DNA of 33,854 nucleotides from contig CALFBF010000007.1 of the NCBI GenBank assembly GCA_937949965.1, positions 1 to 33,854 on the forward strand, written 5' to 3'. The stretch comes from an uncultured Roseibacillus sp. GTDB taxonomy: Bacteria; Verrucomicrobiota; Verrucomicrobiia; Verrucomicrobiales; Akkermansiaceae. This document shows, piece after piece, positions 17,415 to 25,471 of this stretch (positions are counted from its first letter, which is position 1; the number at the start of each line of letters is the position of its first letter). Under the pieces are notes generated by a model. It was given only the letters and a program-made list of their open reading frames with translations. It ran no database searches and was not told the origin of the DNA. Both the position numbers and the translations under genes were made by a program.

Positions 17415-19775
17415 CTAAAAAGCGTAGTCGTCTTCTCCGAGAATCTGCACCTCTGTTTCCAACTCCACTTCTCGCTTTTCTTTTGCCTTGGCCTGAATTT
17501 GGGTGATTAGTTCTAGCACTTCCGTGGCCGTTCCCTTCCCTCGATTAACGATAAAGTTTCCGTGCTCTTGAGAAACATCAGCCTTGCCGACCGCAGTTCC
17601 TTTCAAGCCCAGTTCATCAACTAGCTGACCAGCTCCGATTCCCGCCTCTTGGGGATTTTTGAAAATACAACCTGCACTTGCACCTCGGGGCTGAGAGCTT
17701 TTGCGCTTGTCCCGCGACTGATCGAGGAGTTCTTGGATATTCGCAGCACTGGCCTGCGAGTCCCCTTTAAAAACAACCCGAAGGACGTAATTTCTCCGCA
17801 ACTCTGGAACGTTGCGATAGAAGACCTCGACTTCATCCCGAGTTCTTACGCGGCGCTGACCATCTTCTTCTAGCAGCTCCACTTCCACCACTTGGTCAAA
17901 GGTTTCCACTCCCATCGCGCCCGCATTCATACGCAGACCGCCGCCAACATTACCCGGAATGCCCTCCATCCATTCGAAACCACCGATGCCTTCCTTCTGA
18001 GCAAAGCTTGCTAGTTTCTTGAAGCGAACCCCTGCTCCAGCCTCAATGAGACCATCGCCCACTACCTTCACTTCTCCAAACTCTCCTTTGTTAGCAGGGT
18101 GGATAACAGCTCCGCGAATACCCCCATCTCTAACGAGAAGATTCGACCCTCGACCGACCACTCGGACGGGAAAGCCCTCTTCTTTAAAGTAATCCACCGC
18201 AGTGACAAAGCAGGCAAAGCTTTCGGGCTCAACCCAGAACTGGGCGGGACCACCTACGAGCATCGTCGTATGTCGTTTCATCGGTTCGTAGAGCTTCACC
18301 TTCAGGCATTCAGTATCGCACTCGCGCTTGAGTTCTTCGACATAAGTAACATCACGAATGATCCGACGACCAATTTCATGAACATTGCCAGCCCCCAAAG
18401 TGAGGAGAAGGTCGCCTTCCTTGAGAGCATTTCCGACAACGTGATGCGCGTTTTCGAAGTCCTCCAAATAGGACCCTTCAGTTGAGCCCTTACGTAACAT
18501 TGCTTGCACGATGGTCTCTCCACTGATGCCCTCGATAGCATCTTCGCTCGCGGCATAAATAGGAACCACGTATACGAGGTCTGCAAGTTGCAGCGCTTGC
18601 CCAAACTCATCAGCTAAGCGCTGAGTGCGAGAGTAACGGTGAGGTTGGAAGACGACGACGAGACGACTGTTTCCTAGACTCAGTGCGGTCTTGAGAGTGG
18701 CCTCGATCTCGGTTGGGTGATGACCATAGTCATCAATCACGCGAAGTGCATTAGTCCGCCACTTGGTCTCGAAACGACGCTTGGCACCTGCGAAAGTGGA
18801 AAGCGCACGAGCAACGAGTTCGAAACTGGTATCGACCTGATGGGCGAGCACGATGGCTCCTAGTGCATTGAGAACATTATGTCTCCCAGGAATCCCGAGT
18901 TCGACCCGCCCCAACTCCTCCCCTTTCCGGAAGACCGTGAACGCAGTCGTCCCCCGGCCCTCTAAAATATCTCGCGCTACAAAATCATTCTCCTCACCGA
19001 AGCCATAACTAATCGCCTTTTCGCGAGCGCCACAGACGCGGCGAGCTCCTTCATCATCGCCACAGTAGATGATGGACTCAGCCGTTTGGTCCAGCAAGGT
19101 GGAGAAGACAGCATCGATTTCCTCAATCCCGGAGTAAAAGTCGAGATGCTCGGCTTCGACATTGAGCACGATGGCGTATTTCGGGCGATAGAGTTGCAGG
19201 GTGCCATCACTTTCGTCACCCTCGGCCACCATGAGCTCTCCTTCTTCCTCCCAATGGGCATTGGTACCCAAGACCGGAATCTCTGCTCCCACGTAGTGGC
19301 TCGGTTTCTTCCCTCCCTTGCGAAGAATATGGGCACACATCGCCGAAGTCGTCGTCTTACCATGGGTGCCCGAGACAACAACGCCATCCTTACCTCCTAA
19401 GATACCCGTCAGACATTCGGCGCGAAGCAGACAAGGAATACCACCCGCCTCGGCAGCAGCACGGGCTGGGTTCTCAGGACGGATTGCAGAAGAATAAACC
19501 ACGGCATCCACCCCCTCGACAGCCTCCGCAGTATGTGGGCTAGAGAACTCCAGCCCCAATCCCTTGAGGCGTTCCACCTCGCCACTTGTCACCCTATCAG
19601 AGCCGCTCACACGATGCCCCATCTGCAGAAGCAAGCCTGCAAGACCGCTCATCCCTGAGCCCGCCACCCCGATCAAATGCACCCGCGCCGGATTATCCCG
19701 GTCTAAAAATCGTTCCGTCCAATCTGCCATCAGTGCGGTGAGTGTCGGAAACTCCCGCCCCAGCCTCAAGGCCAT
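17415..19775 (-). CDS. murC-murB: UDP-MurNAc-L-alanine ligase / UDP-GlcNAc-enolpyruvate reductase fusion (MurC-MurB)
   Basis: This 786-residue protein joins two peptidoglycan precursor enzymes. Residues 30-476 are MurC: IGVAGSGMSGLA (nucleotide loop), SGTHGKTTTSAM (ATP loop, 136-146), NVEAEHLDFY and DDYGHHPTEI. Residues about 490-785 are MurB: GRGSNLLVRDGG (541-552), EGIPGNVGGGLRMNAGA (604-620), SAGCIFKNP (700-708) and the final ELETEVQILG with the expected catalytic Glu. The proton-donor position in SAGCIFKNP is Cys703 rather than the Ser of E. coli MurB. The start at 19775 gives a 15-residue lead; Met16 is an alternative. It is divergent from the 294-residue gene, 110 bases away. Confidence 0.95.
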   Translation of the reverse strand: MALRLGREFPTLTALMADWTERFLDRDNPARVHLIGVAGSGMSGLAGLLLQMGHRVSGSDRVTSGEVERLKGLGLEFSSPHTAEAVEGVDAVVYSSAIRPENPARAAAEAGGIPCLLRAECLTGILGGKDGVVVSGTHGKTTTSAMCAHILRKGGKKPSHYVGAEIPVLGTNAHWEEEGELMVAEGDESDGTLQLYRPKYAIVLNVEAEHLDFYSGIEEIDAVFSTLLDQTAESIIYCGDDEGARRVCGAREKAISYGFGEENDFVARDILEGRGTTAFTVFRKGEELGRVELGIPGRHNVLNALGAIVLAHQVDTSFELVARALSTFAGAKRRFETKWRTNALRVIDDYGHHPTEIEATLKTALSLGNSRLVVVFQPHRYSRTQRLADEFGQALQLADLVYVVPIYAASEDAIEGISGETIVQAMLRKGSTEGSYLEDFENAHHVVGNALKEGDLLLTLGAGNVHEIGRRIIRDVTYVEELKRECDTECLKVKLYEPMKRHTTMLVGGPAQFWVEPESFACFVTAVDYFKEEGFPVRVVGRGSNLLVRDGGIRGAVIHPANKGEFGEVKVVGDGLIEAGAGVRFKKLASFAQKEGIGGFEWMEGIPGNVGGGLRMNAGAMGVETFDQVVEVELLEEDGQRRVRTRDEVEVFYRNVPELRRNYVLRVVFKGDSQASAANIQELLDQSRDKRKSSQPRGASAGCIFKNPQEAGIGAGQLVDELGLKGTAVGKADVSQEHGNFIVNRGKGTATEVLELITQIQAKAKEKREVELETEVQILGEDDYAF

Positions 19776-19844
19776 TTCGTATTCGTATTTTGTAGCCCCC
19801 TCAACCCGGCAGAACTCAACAAGCCCTATTTCATTCCATTATCA

Positions 19845-19861
19845 CGGACCGTTTTTGTCCG
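19845..19861 (+). promoter_or_regulatory. 17-nt palindrome, copy 1 (upstream of the 294-residue gene)
   Basis: CGGACCGTTTTTGTCCG has perfect 5-base arms (19845-19849 and 19857-19861) around a 7-base spacer. It ends 24 bases before the start of the downstream plus-strand gene and just after a CATTAT box (19837-19842). A copy with the same arms and spacing, matching at 14 of 17 positions, lies upstream of the DUF262 operon, in the same orientation relative to its gene. It is a candidate operator for the WYL regulator. Confidence 0.55.
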
Positions 19862-19885
19862 CCCCTCTCCTGCAGTCTAGTCTGC

Positions 19886-20770
19886 ATGAGACCGACTCCT
19901 GATTCGCTTTCCCCAAAATTTGTTGAGCTCGTCAAAACGAGCAGATTCAGCAGCCTCCCTGACTTACAAAAAACCAAATTTAAAAATGGCAGCAGCAGTC
20001 AAGCAGCAGCTACCGGAATGACCGATCTTGAGATCATTCACCATCTCGGTAAACCTATCCCTGACTCCATATACTCGCTTCGTAAAAAGAAATTTCCCAG
20101 AAAGAATTCCACCCAAAAGAACGAACTCGTAGAATCTATAATCTCCTCTGAAGATAGACTCGCTATCACTAAGGAGCGCTGTCGTCACCTCCTCCATTAC
20201 TGTTCGCACCCGACTCCCTCGTGTCGCGACATGGCTGCACAATATCTTTGGAAATTTAGCGCTTCACAGTCTCTTCATGATTTTTCTCGAAAATTACTAG
20301 ATACCGCCCTCTCACCTCCACAGCCTTCACTTTACCATTTACGTTGCTACGTCCAGCTTTTTGGAATCAGCGAGGAACGGTTAGAAAAAATCCACTCCTT
20401 TCGCGACAAATACCTCGGTGAAAAGCTCGTCGACTGGCTCATCCCTCAAGCAAGCACCACCAGATCTCTCCCGCCAGCTCTCCAAACAATCTTGCGAGAG
20501 ATCGTTTGCAACTACCCTTTCCCAGTAAAACGTAAAGTAGCCAACGAAGACTCTCTCAATTGGAGGGTATTCTCCCAACTTCTCTCTCGAGGTCTCCCCC
20601 TACACTCACTCGAAGCCATCGCGGTGACAGATTACCAAACCTTTCTCAAAGCGGCCTCCTCTTCGGAAAAAAGCGAAACGCAAATCTTCCTAAGACGAAT
20701 CGCCAGACTTTCGCCGGATCTCGAAAGGAGGGTCCTCAACCTAGTAGGAACTCACTCCCTACTCGACTGA
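19886..20770 (+). CDS. Unknown, mostly helical protein convergent with the DUF262-WYL operon
   Basis: I do not recognise a family. The 294-residue protein is polar and predicted mostly alpha-helical by residue pattern. Segments such as KERCRHLLHYCSHPTPS, LRCYVQLFGISEERLEKIHSF and ALQTILREIVCNYPFP suggest a helical-repeat-like fold. There is no signal peptide, TM segment or obvious catalytic motif. The N-terminal 80 residues are basic and Ser/Lys-rich. Its 3' end overlaps the 3' end of the WYL regulator gene by 19 bases, tail to tail. The shared palindrome upstream of it and of the DUF262 operon suggests common regulation, so it may belong to the same cassette. The gene could equally be an independent lineage-specific protein. 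Confidence 0.65.
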   Translation: MRPTPDSLSPKFVELVKTSRFSSLPDLQKTKFKNGSSSQAAATGMTDLEIIHHLGKPIPDSIYSLRKKKFPRKNSTQKNELVESIISSEDRLAITKERCRHLLHYCSHPTPSCRDMAAQYLWKFSASQSLHDFSRKLLDTALSPPQPSLYHLRCYVQLFGISEERLEKIHSFRDKYLGEKLVDWLIPQASTTRSLPPALQTILREIVCNYPFPVKRKVANEDSLNWRVFSQLLSRGLPLHSLEAIAVTDYQTFLKAASSSEKSETQIFLRRIARLSPDLERRVLNLVGTHSLLD

Positions 20771-21729
20771 TAATTAGCCAACGCCGTCTTCAGATCAGCT
20801 AAACATTGTTCGCGAAAAGGTAGCGGTTTTAGAATCTCTACATCTGGTCCAAATCGTCTTACCCACAACATCAATTCAGTGAGGCCTTTCACCTTTACCT
20901 GCAAAACGCACTCACTCCCATCGTCACTCAGAACCTTTTGGTAATTTGCTATCGGGCGTTCAGCCACATGGTTCCGAGCATAACCTGTTACCCTCATCTC
21001 TACCACGGTCTCTGCTTCCCCCTCTCCTAACAGCCATATCCCCTCCTGCTCATCCTGCACCCACTTGGCAATCTGTTCCTCGCTAGGACCTCCTCCTTTC
21101 GCTGATAATGAGACCAGATTCTTCATTCGGCTCAGATGATAAACTCGCCGCTCACCGTTGTAATAACAATACCCCATCAGATACCAAAGTCCGTCACTCT
21201 CCCGAATTTGCAGCGGTAAAACCTCACGGTTAATTTCGAGCTCTGACTCCAGATTACGATAATCAAAACTCATGGCACCACGACATAGGATACTCCGTCC
21301 AAGAAGTCCGATCCTTCGCAAATCATCCTCCGTGGTCTGAGGATGATTGAGCCGAACCATTCGATGTTCCGAATAGAAATCATTCACTCCCAATTCGGCT
21401 TGCTTCAAAAGACATTCTCGCAATCTCACTCCTAGATCCGAGTCTAATGTCCCATAGCGGCTATCGATGAATCCACCGGCTAAAAAAAACACTCCGAAGA
21501 CTCGCAGGTCGGTAGGATCTCGCTCTCCACGCGAAGCCTTACGCATCCAAAACCCCCTCTGATCACTCTCGATGGCAAACCGTCCTTGGGTACGGAGTTT
21601 GTCAATATCCCGCCGAATTGTTCGCTCATCCACCTCAAAGTCTACCGCCGCCTGACGTGCAGTAAACCGTTCTCCTCCTTGCAAACGAAGCAAGATCAGC
21701 TTTCTCCGATTATCGCGTTGGTTCATCAC
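20752..21729 (-). CDS. WYL-domain transcriptional regulator
   Basis: The 325-residue protein has an N-terminal helix-turn-helix (about 21-47, FTARQAAVDFEVDERTIRRDI). A WYL domain follows (about 145-205) with LPLQIRESDGLWYLMGYCYY, where Trp182-Tyr183-Leu184 give the name, and RVYHLSRMKNL. A WCX-type C-terminal domain spans about 240-320. WYL proteins sense ligands, often nucleotides or nucleic acids, and many, such as BrxR and CapW, repress phage-defence operons. Its start overlaps the 3' end of the DUF262 gene by 20 bases, so it is the last gene of the same operon and probably translated by coupling. Met1 and Met2 are adjacent alternative starts. Autoregulation through nearby palindromes is inferred. 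Confidence 0.9.
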   Translation of the reverse strand: MMNQRDNRRKLILLRLQGGERFTARQAAVDFEVDERTIRRDIDKLRTQGRFAIESDQRGFWMRKASRGERDPTDLRVFGVFFLAGGFIDSRYGTLDSDLGVRLRECLLKQAELGVNDFYSEHRMVRLNHPQTTEDDLRRIGLLGRSILCRGAMSFDYRNLESELEINREVLPLQIRESDGLWYLMGYCYYNGERRVYHLSRMKNLVSLSAKGGGPSEEQIAKWVQDEQEGIWLLGEGEAETVVEMRVTGYARNHVAERPIANYQKVLSDDGSECVLQVKVKGLTELMLWVRRFGPDVEILKPLPFREQCLADLKTALANYQSSRE

Positions 21730-23053
21730 TTTCTAACAGTTTCATGGCCTCATCGAAGTCCCCTTCCTTCCAATCCTTATCTAAACCAATCCTCCCCGAA
21801 TTATTTGTCTTCCGATCTTCGTTTGCGGCCAACCAATTTTTTACCCCCTCTCGAACCTCTTCCACCGAAACCTTCCCATCCTCCCTTTCGATACTATCCA
21901 CTGTTGCCTCCCAGTTCCAGATTGCCTCATTCTCCTTGCCCCAGTAGCGGCCTCGATCCCAGGACGCACGGTGATTGTTAGCATTATCCAGTCGATGAGC
22001 AGCCATCCACCACACGAGATTCTTTACAATCGTTCTAACAAGTTCATCACCTGCGGTTTCATCTTGTTCTGTGACCGCAATCCTCATCATTAAGGCTCCA
22101 TAACGTTTATCCCAGAAATAAGGGTCTTCACTGATACGCTCTTTGAAAAGCTTCTGATATCGGTCAAGTCTCAAGATCCATTTACCCTTGCCTTGCGGAT
22201 CTTCCGCATCTACTAAATTCTCTGCGAATTCTTTTTTCGAACCCACTAATTTCTCTTCTTTGATGCTATCATAAGCGGATTGAAAGTGCTCATACTGCTC
22301 TTTCATACTTCCCTTCCTGCCTCGATTATTGGCTGCTGCAATCATGCTATAACGCCATTCGTGAGTTTGCGAACAAGCTTGGAAAACCGCGAGTTCATCA
22401 TTCGAAGCAGCTTTAGGATTAATCATCAAAAAGTTCCTTACCAAATCCTTAAACGACATTTCGTGCTTCGAACCATTCATTCGTCGAAAGACTCTTTCCG
22501 GGATCATGTTGGAAGGCAGCTCGACCTTAACAAGTTGAAGCTTTTCCCAGTTATTGCGGTTGGTCCAGTCTTCCAGATTGAGATCTTCCACCCGCTCTCT
22601 CAGCTTGTTATAATTCTTTAAAATAGAATTCTCTCGTTGGCTCAATGAGCAATAGCGTCCGAGCATCACCTGATGATAAGCCATCTGATCCCAATGGTTC
22701 TCAAATGATAGCCGAGGCAAGCCCGTATCCGGATTGAGACAAAAGTTCCGGAAAACATCGCCCGCAAGCTTATCCTTCCACTTTTCCGCCAGCGCCATGA
22801 ACAGAAGACTCAGCGTGGTGAGCCGTTGCTGTCCATCAATCACTTCATAATCACCTTCGACTGATTTTACTAGAGTGATAGTGCCAAAGTAATGAGAAAT
22901 GCCTTCCTTAAACGCATCTCGAACATCATTAAAGAGAGTCTCAACATGGCTCTCCGACCAATTGTATCGCCGTTGGTAAAGAGGAATACGGAAGTCAGTT
23001 TCGCCATTCGTGAAACCAATCAGAGTTGTGGGAAGGTTGCTTTGTGAAAACAT
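21710..23053 (-). CDS. DUF262 (GmrS-like) protein lacking the DUF1524 nuclease domain
   Basis: The 447-residue protein has the DUF262 core: FRIPLYQRRYNWSESHVETL (21-40), HYFGTITLV, and the nucleotide-site motif VIDGQQRLTTLSLLF (71-85). RRMNGSKHEMSFKDLVRNFLM matches the later DUF262 block. In GmrS and BrxU-type enzymes the DGQQR motif supports NTP hydrolysis during restriction of modified DNA. The C-terminal part (about 340-447) carries no EHI.P or LGNL motif, so no HNH nuclease is visible. It lies only six bases after the stop of the DUF262-DUF1524 gene and overlaps the WYL gene. It could be a specificity or regulatory partner of the upstream nuclease. No frameshift is evident, so the missing nuclease domain looks like a genuine architecture. 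Confidence 0.88.
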   Translation of the reverse strand: MFSQSNLPTTLIGFTNGETDFRIPLYQRRYNWSESHVETLFNDVRDAFKEGISHYFGTITLVKSVEGDYEVIDGQQRLTTLSLLFMALAEKWKDKLAGDVFRNFCLNPDTGLPRLSFENHWDQMAYHQVMLGRYCSLSQRENSILKNYNKLRERVEDLNLEDWTNRNNWEKLQLVKVELPSNMIPERVFRRMNGSKHEMSFKDLVRNFLMINPKAASNDELAVFQACSQTHEWRYSMIAAANNRGRKGSMKEQYEHFQSAYDSIKEEKLVGSKKEFAENLVDAEDPQGKGKWILRLDRYQKLFKERISEDPYFWDKRYGALMMRIAVTEQDETAGDELVRTIVKNLVWWMAAHRLDNANNHRASWDRGRYWGKENEAIWNWEATVDSIEREDGKVSVEEVREGVKNWLAANEDRKTNNSGRIGLDKDWKEGDFDEAMKLLESDEPTR

Positions 23054-23059
23054 ATTTAA

Positions 23060-24832
23060 TTAGAGGGCAAGGGCTTTGACAAGTTCTTTGGCTAAATAAG
23101 TAGTTCGCTTCTCGATGTATTGAGACCAACATCGATCCGGTGGTGGATTCTCTCCTGAGCAGATTCTAAAATCTTCCTCCTCAGCAATACGTCGAGTCAT
23201 CACGAAGTTTGAAGTGCGGTAAGCTTTTTCTTTTTCTAAAGGAGAACGATTCCCCACTGAGCTATTCAAGCGTCCCCCTAACAGGGTTAAATTTCCTAGC
23301 GTGTGACAGCGCTCGCCCCTCACCTCCCCCCATTCCGATGGACGTCCTTCCTCACCAGGACGAGGATTCTGTGGGACAATGTGTTCCAAAGTTGGCCTGC
23401 CCCCGACGTATTGAATCGCAGTGTCCAAATTCCCCGCAGTGAGTTTGTCTTCGTAGACCTCCAAGAGAGCGATCAAGCGTCCTTGCTTCGCGTAAACATC
23501 TACATACTCAACGGAATCCTCTTCCGTCGAATCCTCCTCAGAGCCGTCAGGCGCTTTTTCTCCCTTAGGTTCTTTCTCTTGTTCAGAATTTTCCTCATCT
23601 TCTTCGTCACTGGAAACACCCCTTAGTTGCTTTTCTAATTCGTCGGAGAAGTTAACATGCTTTTCATCCAAAAAATTTTTAAAACACTCTATGGTTGGAG
23701 GCTTATCGTCATCATTTTTCAAAAGCCCTAACCAATCCCCCAGCTGCACTTTTGTATTAAGAAAATTATTAATAAGAATAGCCTTAATAAACCCCACGAA
23801 AGTTTCTCTCTCTCTTTCCCCAAATTTCGTTGAACGCAAAAACATTTCAACTGCCAGTGGAGTAGCATTCCTGGTCAGGGCACGCGCTAGCTTAGCGAGC
23901 ACCGACGACATCTCACTATCGACTCCATCTATTCGCCCGCACCTCACGGCGACCCAAGCCTCGGCATGTCTCCACATTTCGGAGACCAATTTTTCAAGTT
24001 GCTGAATCGAGCCACCCTCTTTCCGTAGGACTTCTTCGAACTTCTTCACTAACTTCGACTCCGGAGCCCGGGCGGCCTTATCTTTATCCGACTCTGACCA
24101 TTTTCGTAGGATCAGAAAATCTTGCAAAAATTCAAGTCGTAGCGAATCACGCTCACTCTCAAAGAGCTCTGTCACATTTTGCCAAATTTCGTTGAGGCGC
24201 CTTCGGTAATCAACTTGGCTTCCCTCGGGTTGCAGCTCTCTTGCGCGCATGAAGAGAGCATTTTGAACCAAATCAAAAGACGATAAGTTCAAGCCTTCGA
24301 CATTCATTTTCTCGAAAACAGTCTGGGAACAATCACTGATTCCATTCGGAGATTCTTGCTCATTACTGTAAAGGGTAACTAACGAAACCTTCACGCGACG
24401 AAGAAGCTCTTCATTCAGCTGAATTTTCTTTTCTCCAAAAATCTTGTAGTTCCGCCAAACCGCCCCTTGTTGATCGCTCTCTGGTTTAAGATAATCAGTC
24501 GCAATGTCCGTCGCGCCATCCGTCGATTGCGGAATCAGTTTCTTACAGTAGTTGCTCTTTCCTTGACCCATCGCATCAAGCATAAGAAAGAGACTCGTTA
24601 GGCGCTGTTGGCCATCGATCACGTCTTGGGTCTTGGGCTCTCCTTTAGGAGCCTGAACTACCAAATTACCAAGGTAATGAATCGCGGATGGGCTAGCCTC
24701 CAACTCTTGGAAATCCTCCACCAAATTGTGGCAAAGTTCTTCGCTCCAACCATAGGGCCTTTGATAGAGAGGGATTCGGTAGGTAACTTCTCTCGCTAGA
24801 AGAGTTGAGAGGTCGATTAATTCAGCAGTCAT
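23060..24832 (-). CDS. DUF262-DUF1524 GmrSD-like type IV restriction nuclease
   Basis: I choose the ATG at 24832 (590 residues), because MTAELIDLSTLLAREVTYRI is where DUF262 proteins begin; the frame stays open to 25003. The DUF262 domain contains RIPLYQRPYGWS (19-30), HYLGNLVV (52-59) and VIDGQQRLTSLF (71-82). FEKMNVEGLNLSSFDLVQN (173-191) is the second block. An acidic linker (about 408-442, runs of Glu/Asp/Ser) leads to a DUF1524 HNH nuclease: EHIVPQ with His484, CHTLGNLTLL with His510 and Asn514, then LNSSVGNRSPLEKEKAY. This is the fused GmrSD/BrxU arrangement, which cuts modified foreign DNA in an NTP-dependent way. It is the first gene of the operon with the second DUF262 gene and the WYL regulator. 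Confidence 0.92.
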   Translation of the reverse strand: MTAELIDLSTLLAREVTYRIPLYQRPYGWSEELCHNLVEDFQELEASPSAIHYLGNLVVQAPKGEPKTQDVIDGQQRLTSLFLMLDAMGQGKSNYCKKLIPQSTDGATDIATDYLKPESDQQGAVWRNYKIFGEKKIQLNEELLRRVKVSLVTLYSNEQESPNGISDCSQTVFEKMNVEGLNLSSFDLVQNALFMRARELQPEGSQVDYRRRLNEIWQNVTELFESERDSLRLEFLQDFLILRKWSESDKDKAARAPESKLVKKFEEVLRKEGGSIQQLEKLVSEMWRHAEAWVAVRCGRIDGVDSEMSSVLAKLARALTRNATPLAVEMFLRSTKFGERERETFVGFIKAILINNFLNTKVQLGDWLGLLKNDDDKPPTIECFKNFLDEKHVNFSDELEKQLRGVSSDEEDEENSEQEKEPKGEKAPDGSEEDSTEEDSVEYVDVYAKQGRLIALLEVYEDKLTAGNLDTAIQYVGGRPTLEHIVPQNPRPGEEGRPSEWGEVRGERCHTLGNLTLLGGRLNSSVGNRSPLEKEKAYRTSNFVMTRRIAEEEDFRICSGENPPPDRCWSQYIEKRTTYLAKELVKALAL

Positions 24833-24855
24833 TTTATCAGATAAAAAAAGGCTAT

Positions 24856-24884
24856 TATGTAATTTTTTTATTACTAGAAAACAA
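24856..24884 (-). promoter_or_regulatory. Probable promoter of the DUF262-DUF262-WYL operon
   Basis: On the minus strand TTGTTT (24879-24884) and TACATA (24856-24861) are 17 bases apart, ending 23 bases before the chosen start at 24832. The region is strongly AT-rich. A small palindrome overlaps the -10 side, which would suit repression. Confidence 0.45.
24859..24874. promoter_or_regulatory. Small palindrome overlapping the promoter
   Basis: GTAAT (24859-24863) and ATTAC (24870-24874) are perfect reverse complements with six T bases between them. It covers the -10 edge and spacer of the proposed promoter. The arms are short and AT-rich, so chance is possible. Confidence 0.3.
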
Positions 24885-24905
24885 CTCAAGCATAGCCACC
24901 CTACC

Positions 24906-24922
24906 CGGACAAAAGATGTCCG
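24906..24922 (-). promoter_or_regulatory. 17-nt palindrome, copy 2 (upstream of the DUF262 operon)
   Basis: Read on the minus strand this is CGGACATCTTTTGTCCG: the same 5-base arms, the same 7-base spacer and the same TTTT at the end of the spacer as the copy at 19845-19861. It lies 21 bases upstream of the proposed -35 box and 73 bases before the start codon. It is also about 60 bases after the yjbQ stop, but no T-run follows, so a terminator role is less likely than an operator role. Confidence 0.55.
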
Positions 24923-24983
24923 CACCAAGATTCCCTGACACGATTCAACTCTGCCATACTGAGTCCGGAGACGCTCTAATTCC

Positions 24984-25403
24984 TCACTCGCCAACAACCG
25001 CAACCACGATCTCGCGGCGATGGCGGGCTCGCCGATGCTCGAAGAGGAAAATTCCCTGCCAAGTTCCTAACGCCATACGGCCACTAATGATGGGGATGAC
25101 TTCGCTGGTGCGGGTGAGCGCCATCCGAATATGACTCGGCATGTCATCAGCACCCTCATAGGTGTGGATGAAGTAATCGGTATCCTCGGGCACCAGACGC
25201 TCGAAGAATTCCTCAAGATCTGTTCGGGCGGATGGATCGGCGTTCTCCATAATCACTAAACTCGCCGAGGTATGCTTCACGAAAACGGTGACGATCCCGG
25301 TAGTCATTCCCGACTCCGCAACCACTGCACGCACGTGGTCTGTGATCTCGTAAGTGCCCTTCCCCGAACTGGTAACTGAAAACGTCGCGCTATGTGCTGG
25401 CAT
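24984..25403 (-). CDS. yjbQ: YjbQ / UPF0047 family protein
   Basis: I choose the ATG at 25403, giving 139 residues, close to the 138 of E. coli YjbQ; an in-frame TTG at 25475 would add 24 residues overlapping the upstream gene. Family motifs are VFVKHTSASLVIMENADPSA, DDMPSHIRMAL, LGTWQGIFLFEHR and the closing REIVVAVVGE. Members have weak thiamine-phosphate synthase activity, but the physiological role is uncertain. It follows the helical-repeat protein gene on the same strand and may be cotranscribed with it. About 150 bases separate it from the DUF262 operon. Confidence 0.92.
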   Translation of the reverse strand: MPAHSATFSVTSSGKGTYEITDHVRAVVAESGMTTGIVTVFVKHTSASLVIMENADPSARTDLEEFFERLVPEDTDYFIHTYEGADDMPSHIRMALTRTSEVIPIISGRMALGTWQGIFLFEHRRARHRREIVVAVVGE

Positions 25404-25471
25404 TGCATGAGCAGCTTCGCTAATCTGTCGAAATTGGTCGAACCCCTTCTCTGTCCGTGGGAAAAGCTCGA

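Noticed and set aside
20752-24832. Prophage or integrative element carrying the DUF262 cassette
   Set aside because: No integrase, transposase, tRNA or direct-repeat attachment site was seen on either side; horizontal gain remains possible but is not shown.
24906-24922. Palindrome read as a rho-independent terminator of yjbQ
   Set aside because: No T-run follows the hairpin on the minus strand, and a copy with the same arms lies in a divergent promoter region where a terminator makes no sense.
24833-25003. 57-residue N-terminal extension of the DUF262-DUF1524 protein
   Set aside because: DUF262 proteins begin at the equivalent of the ATG at 24832, and the extension covers the promoter-like boxes and the 17-nt palindrome.
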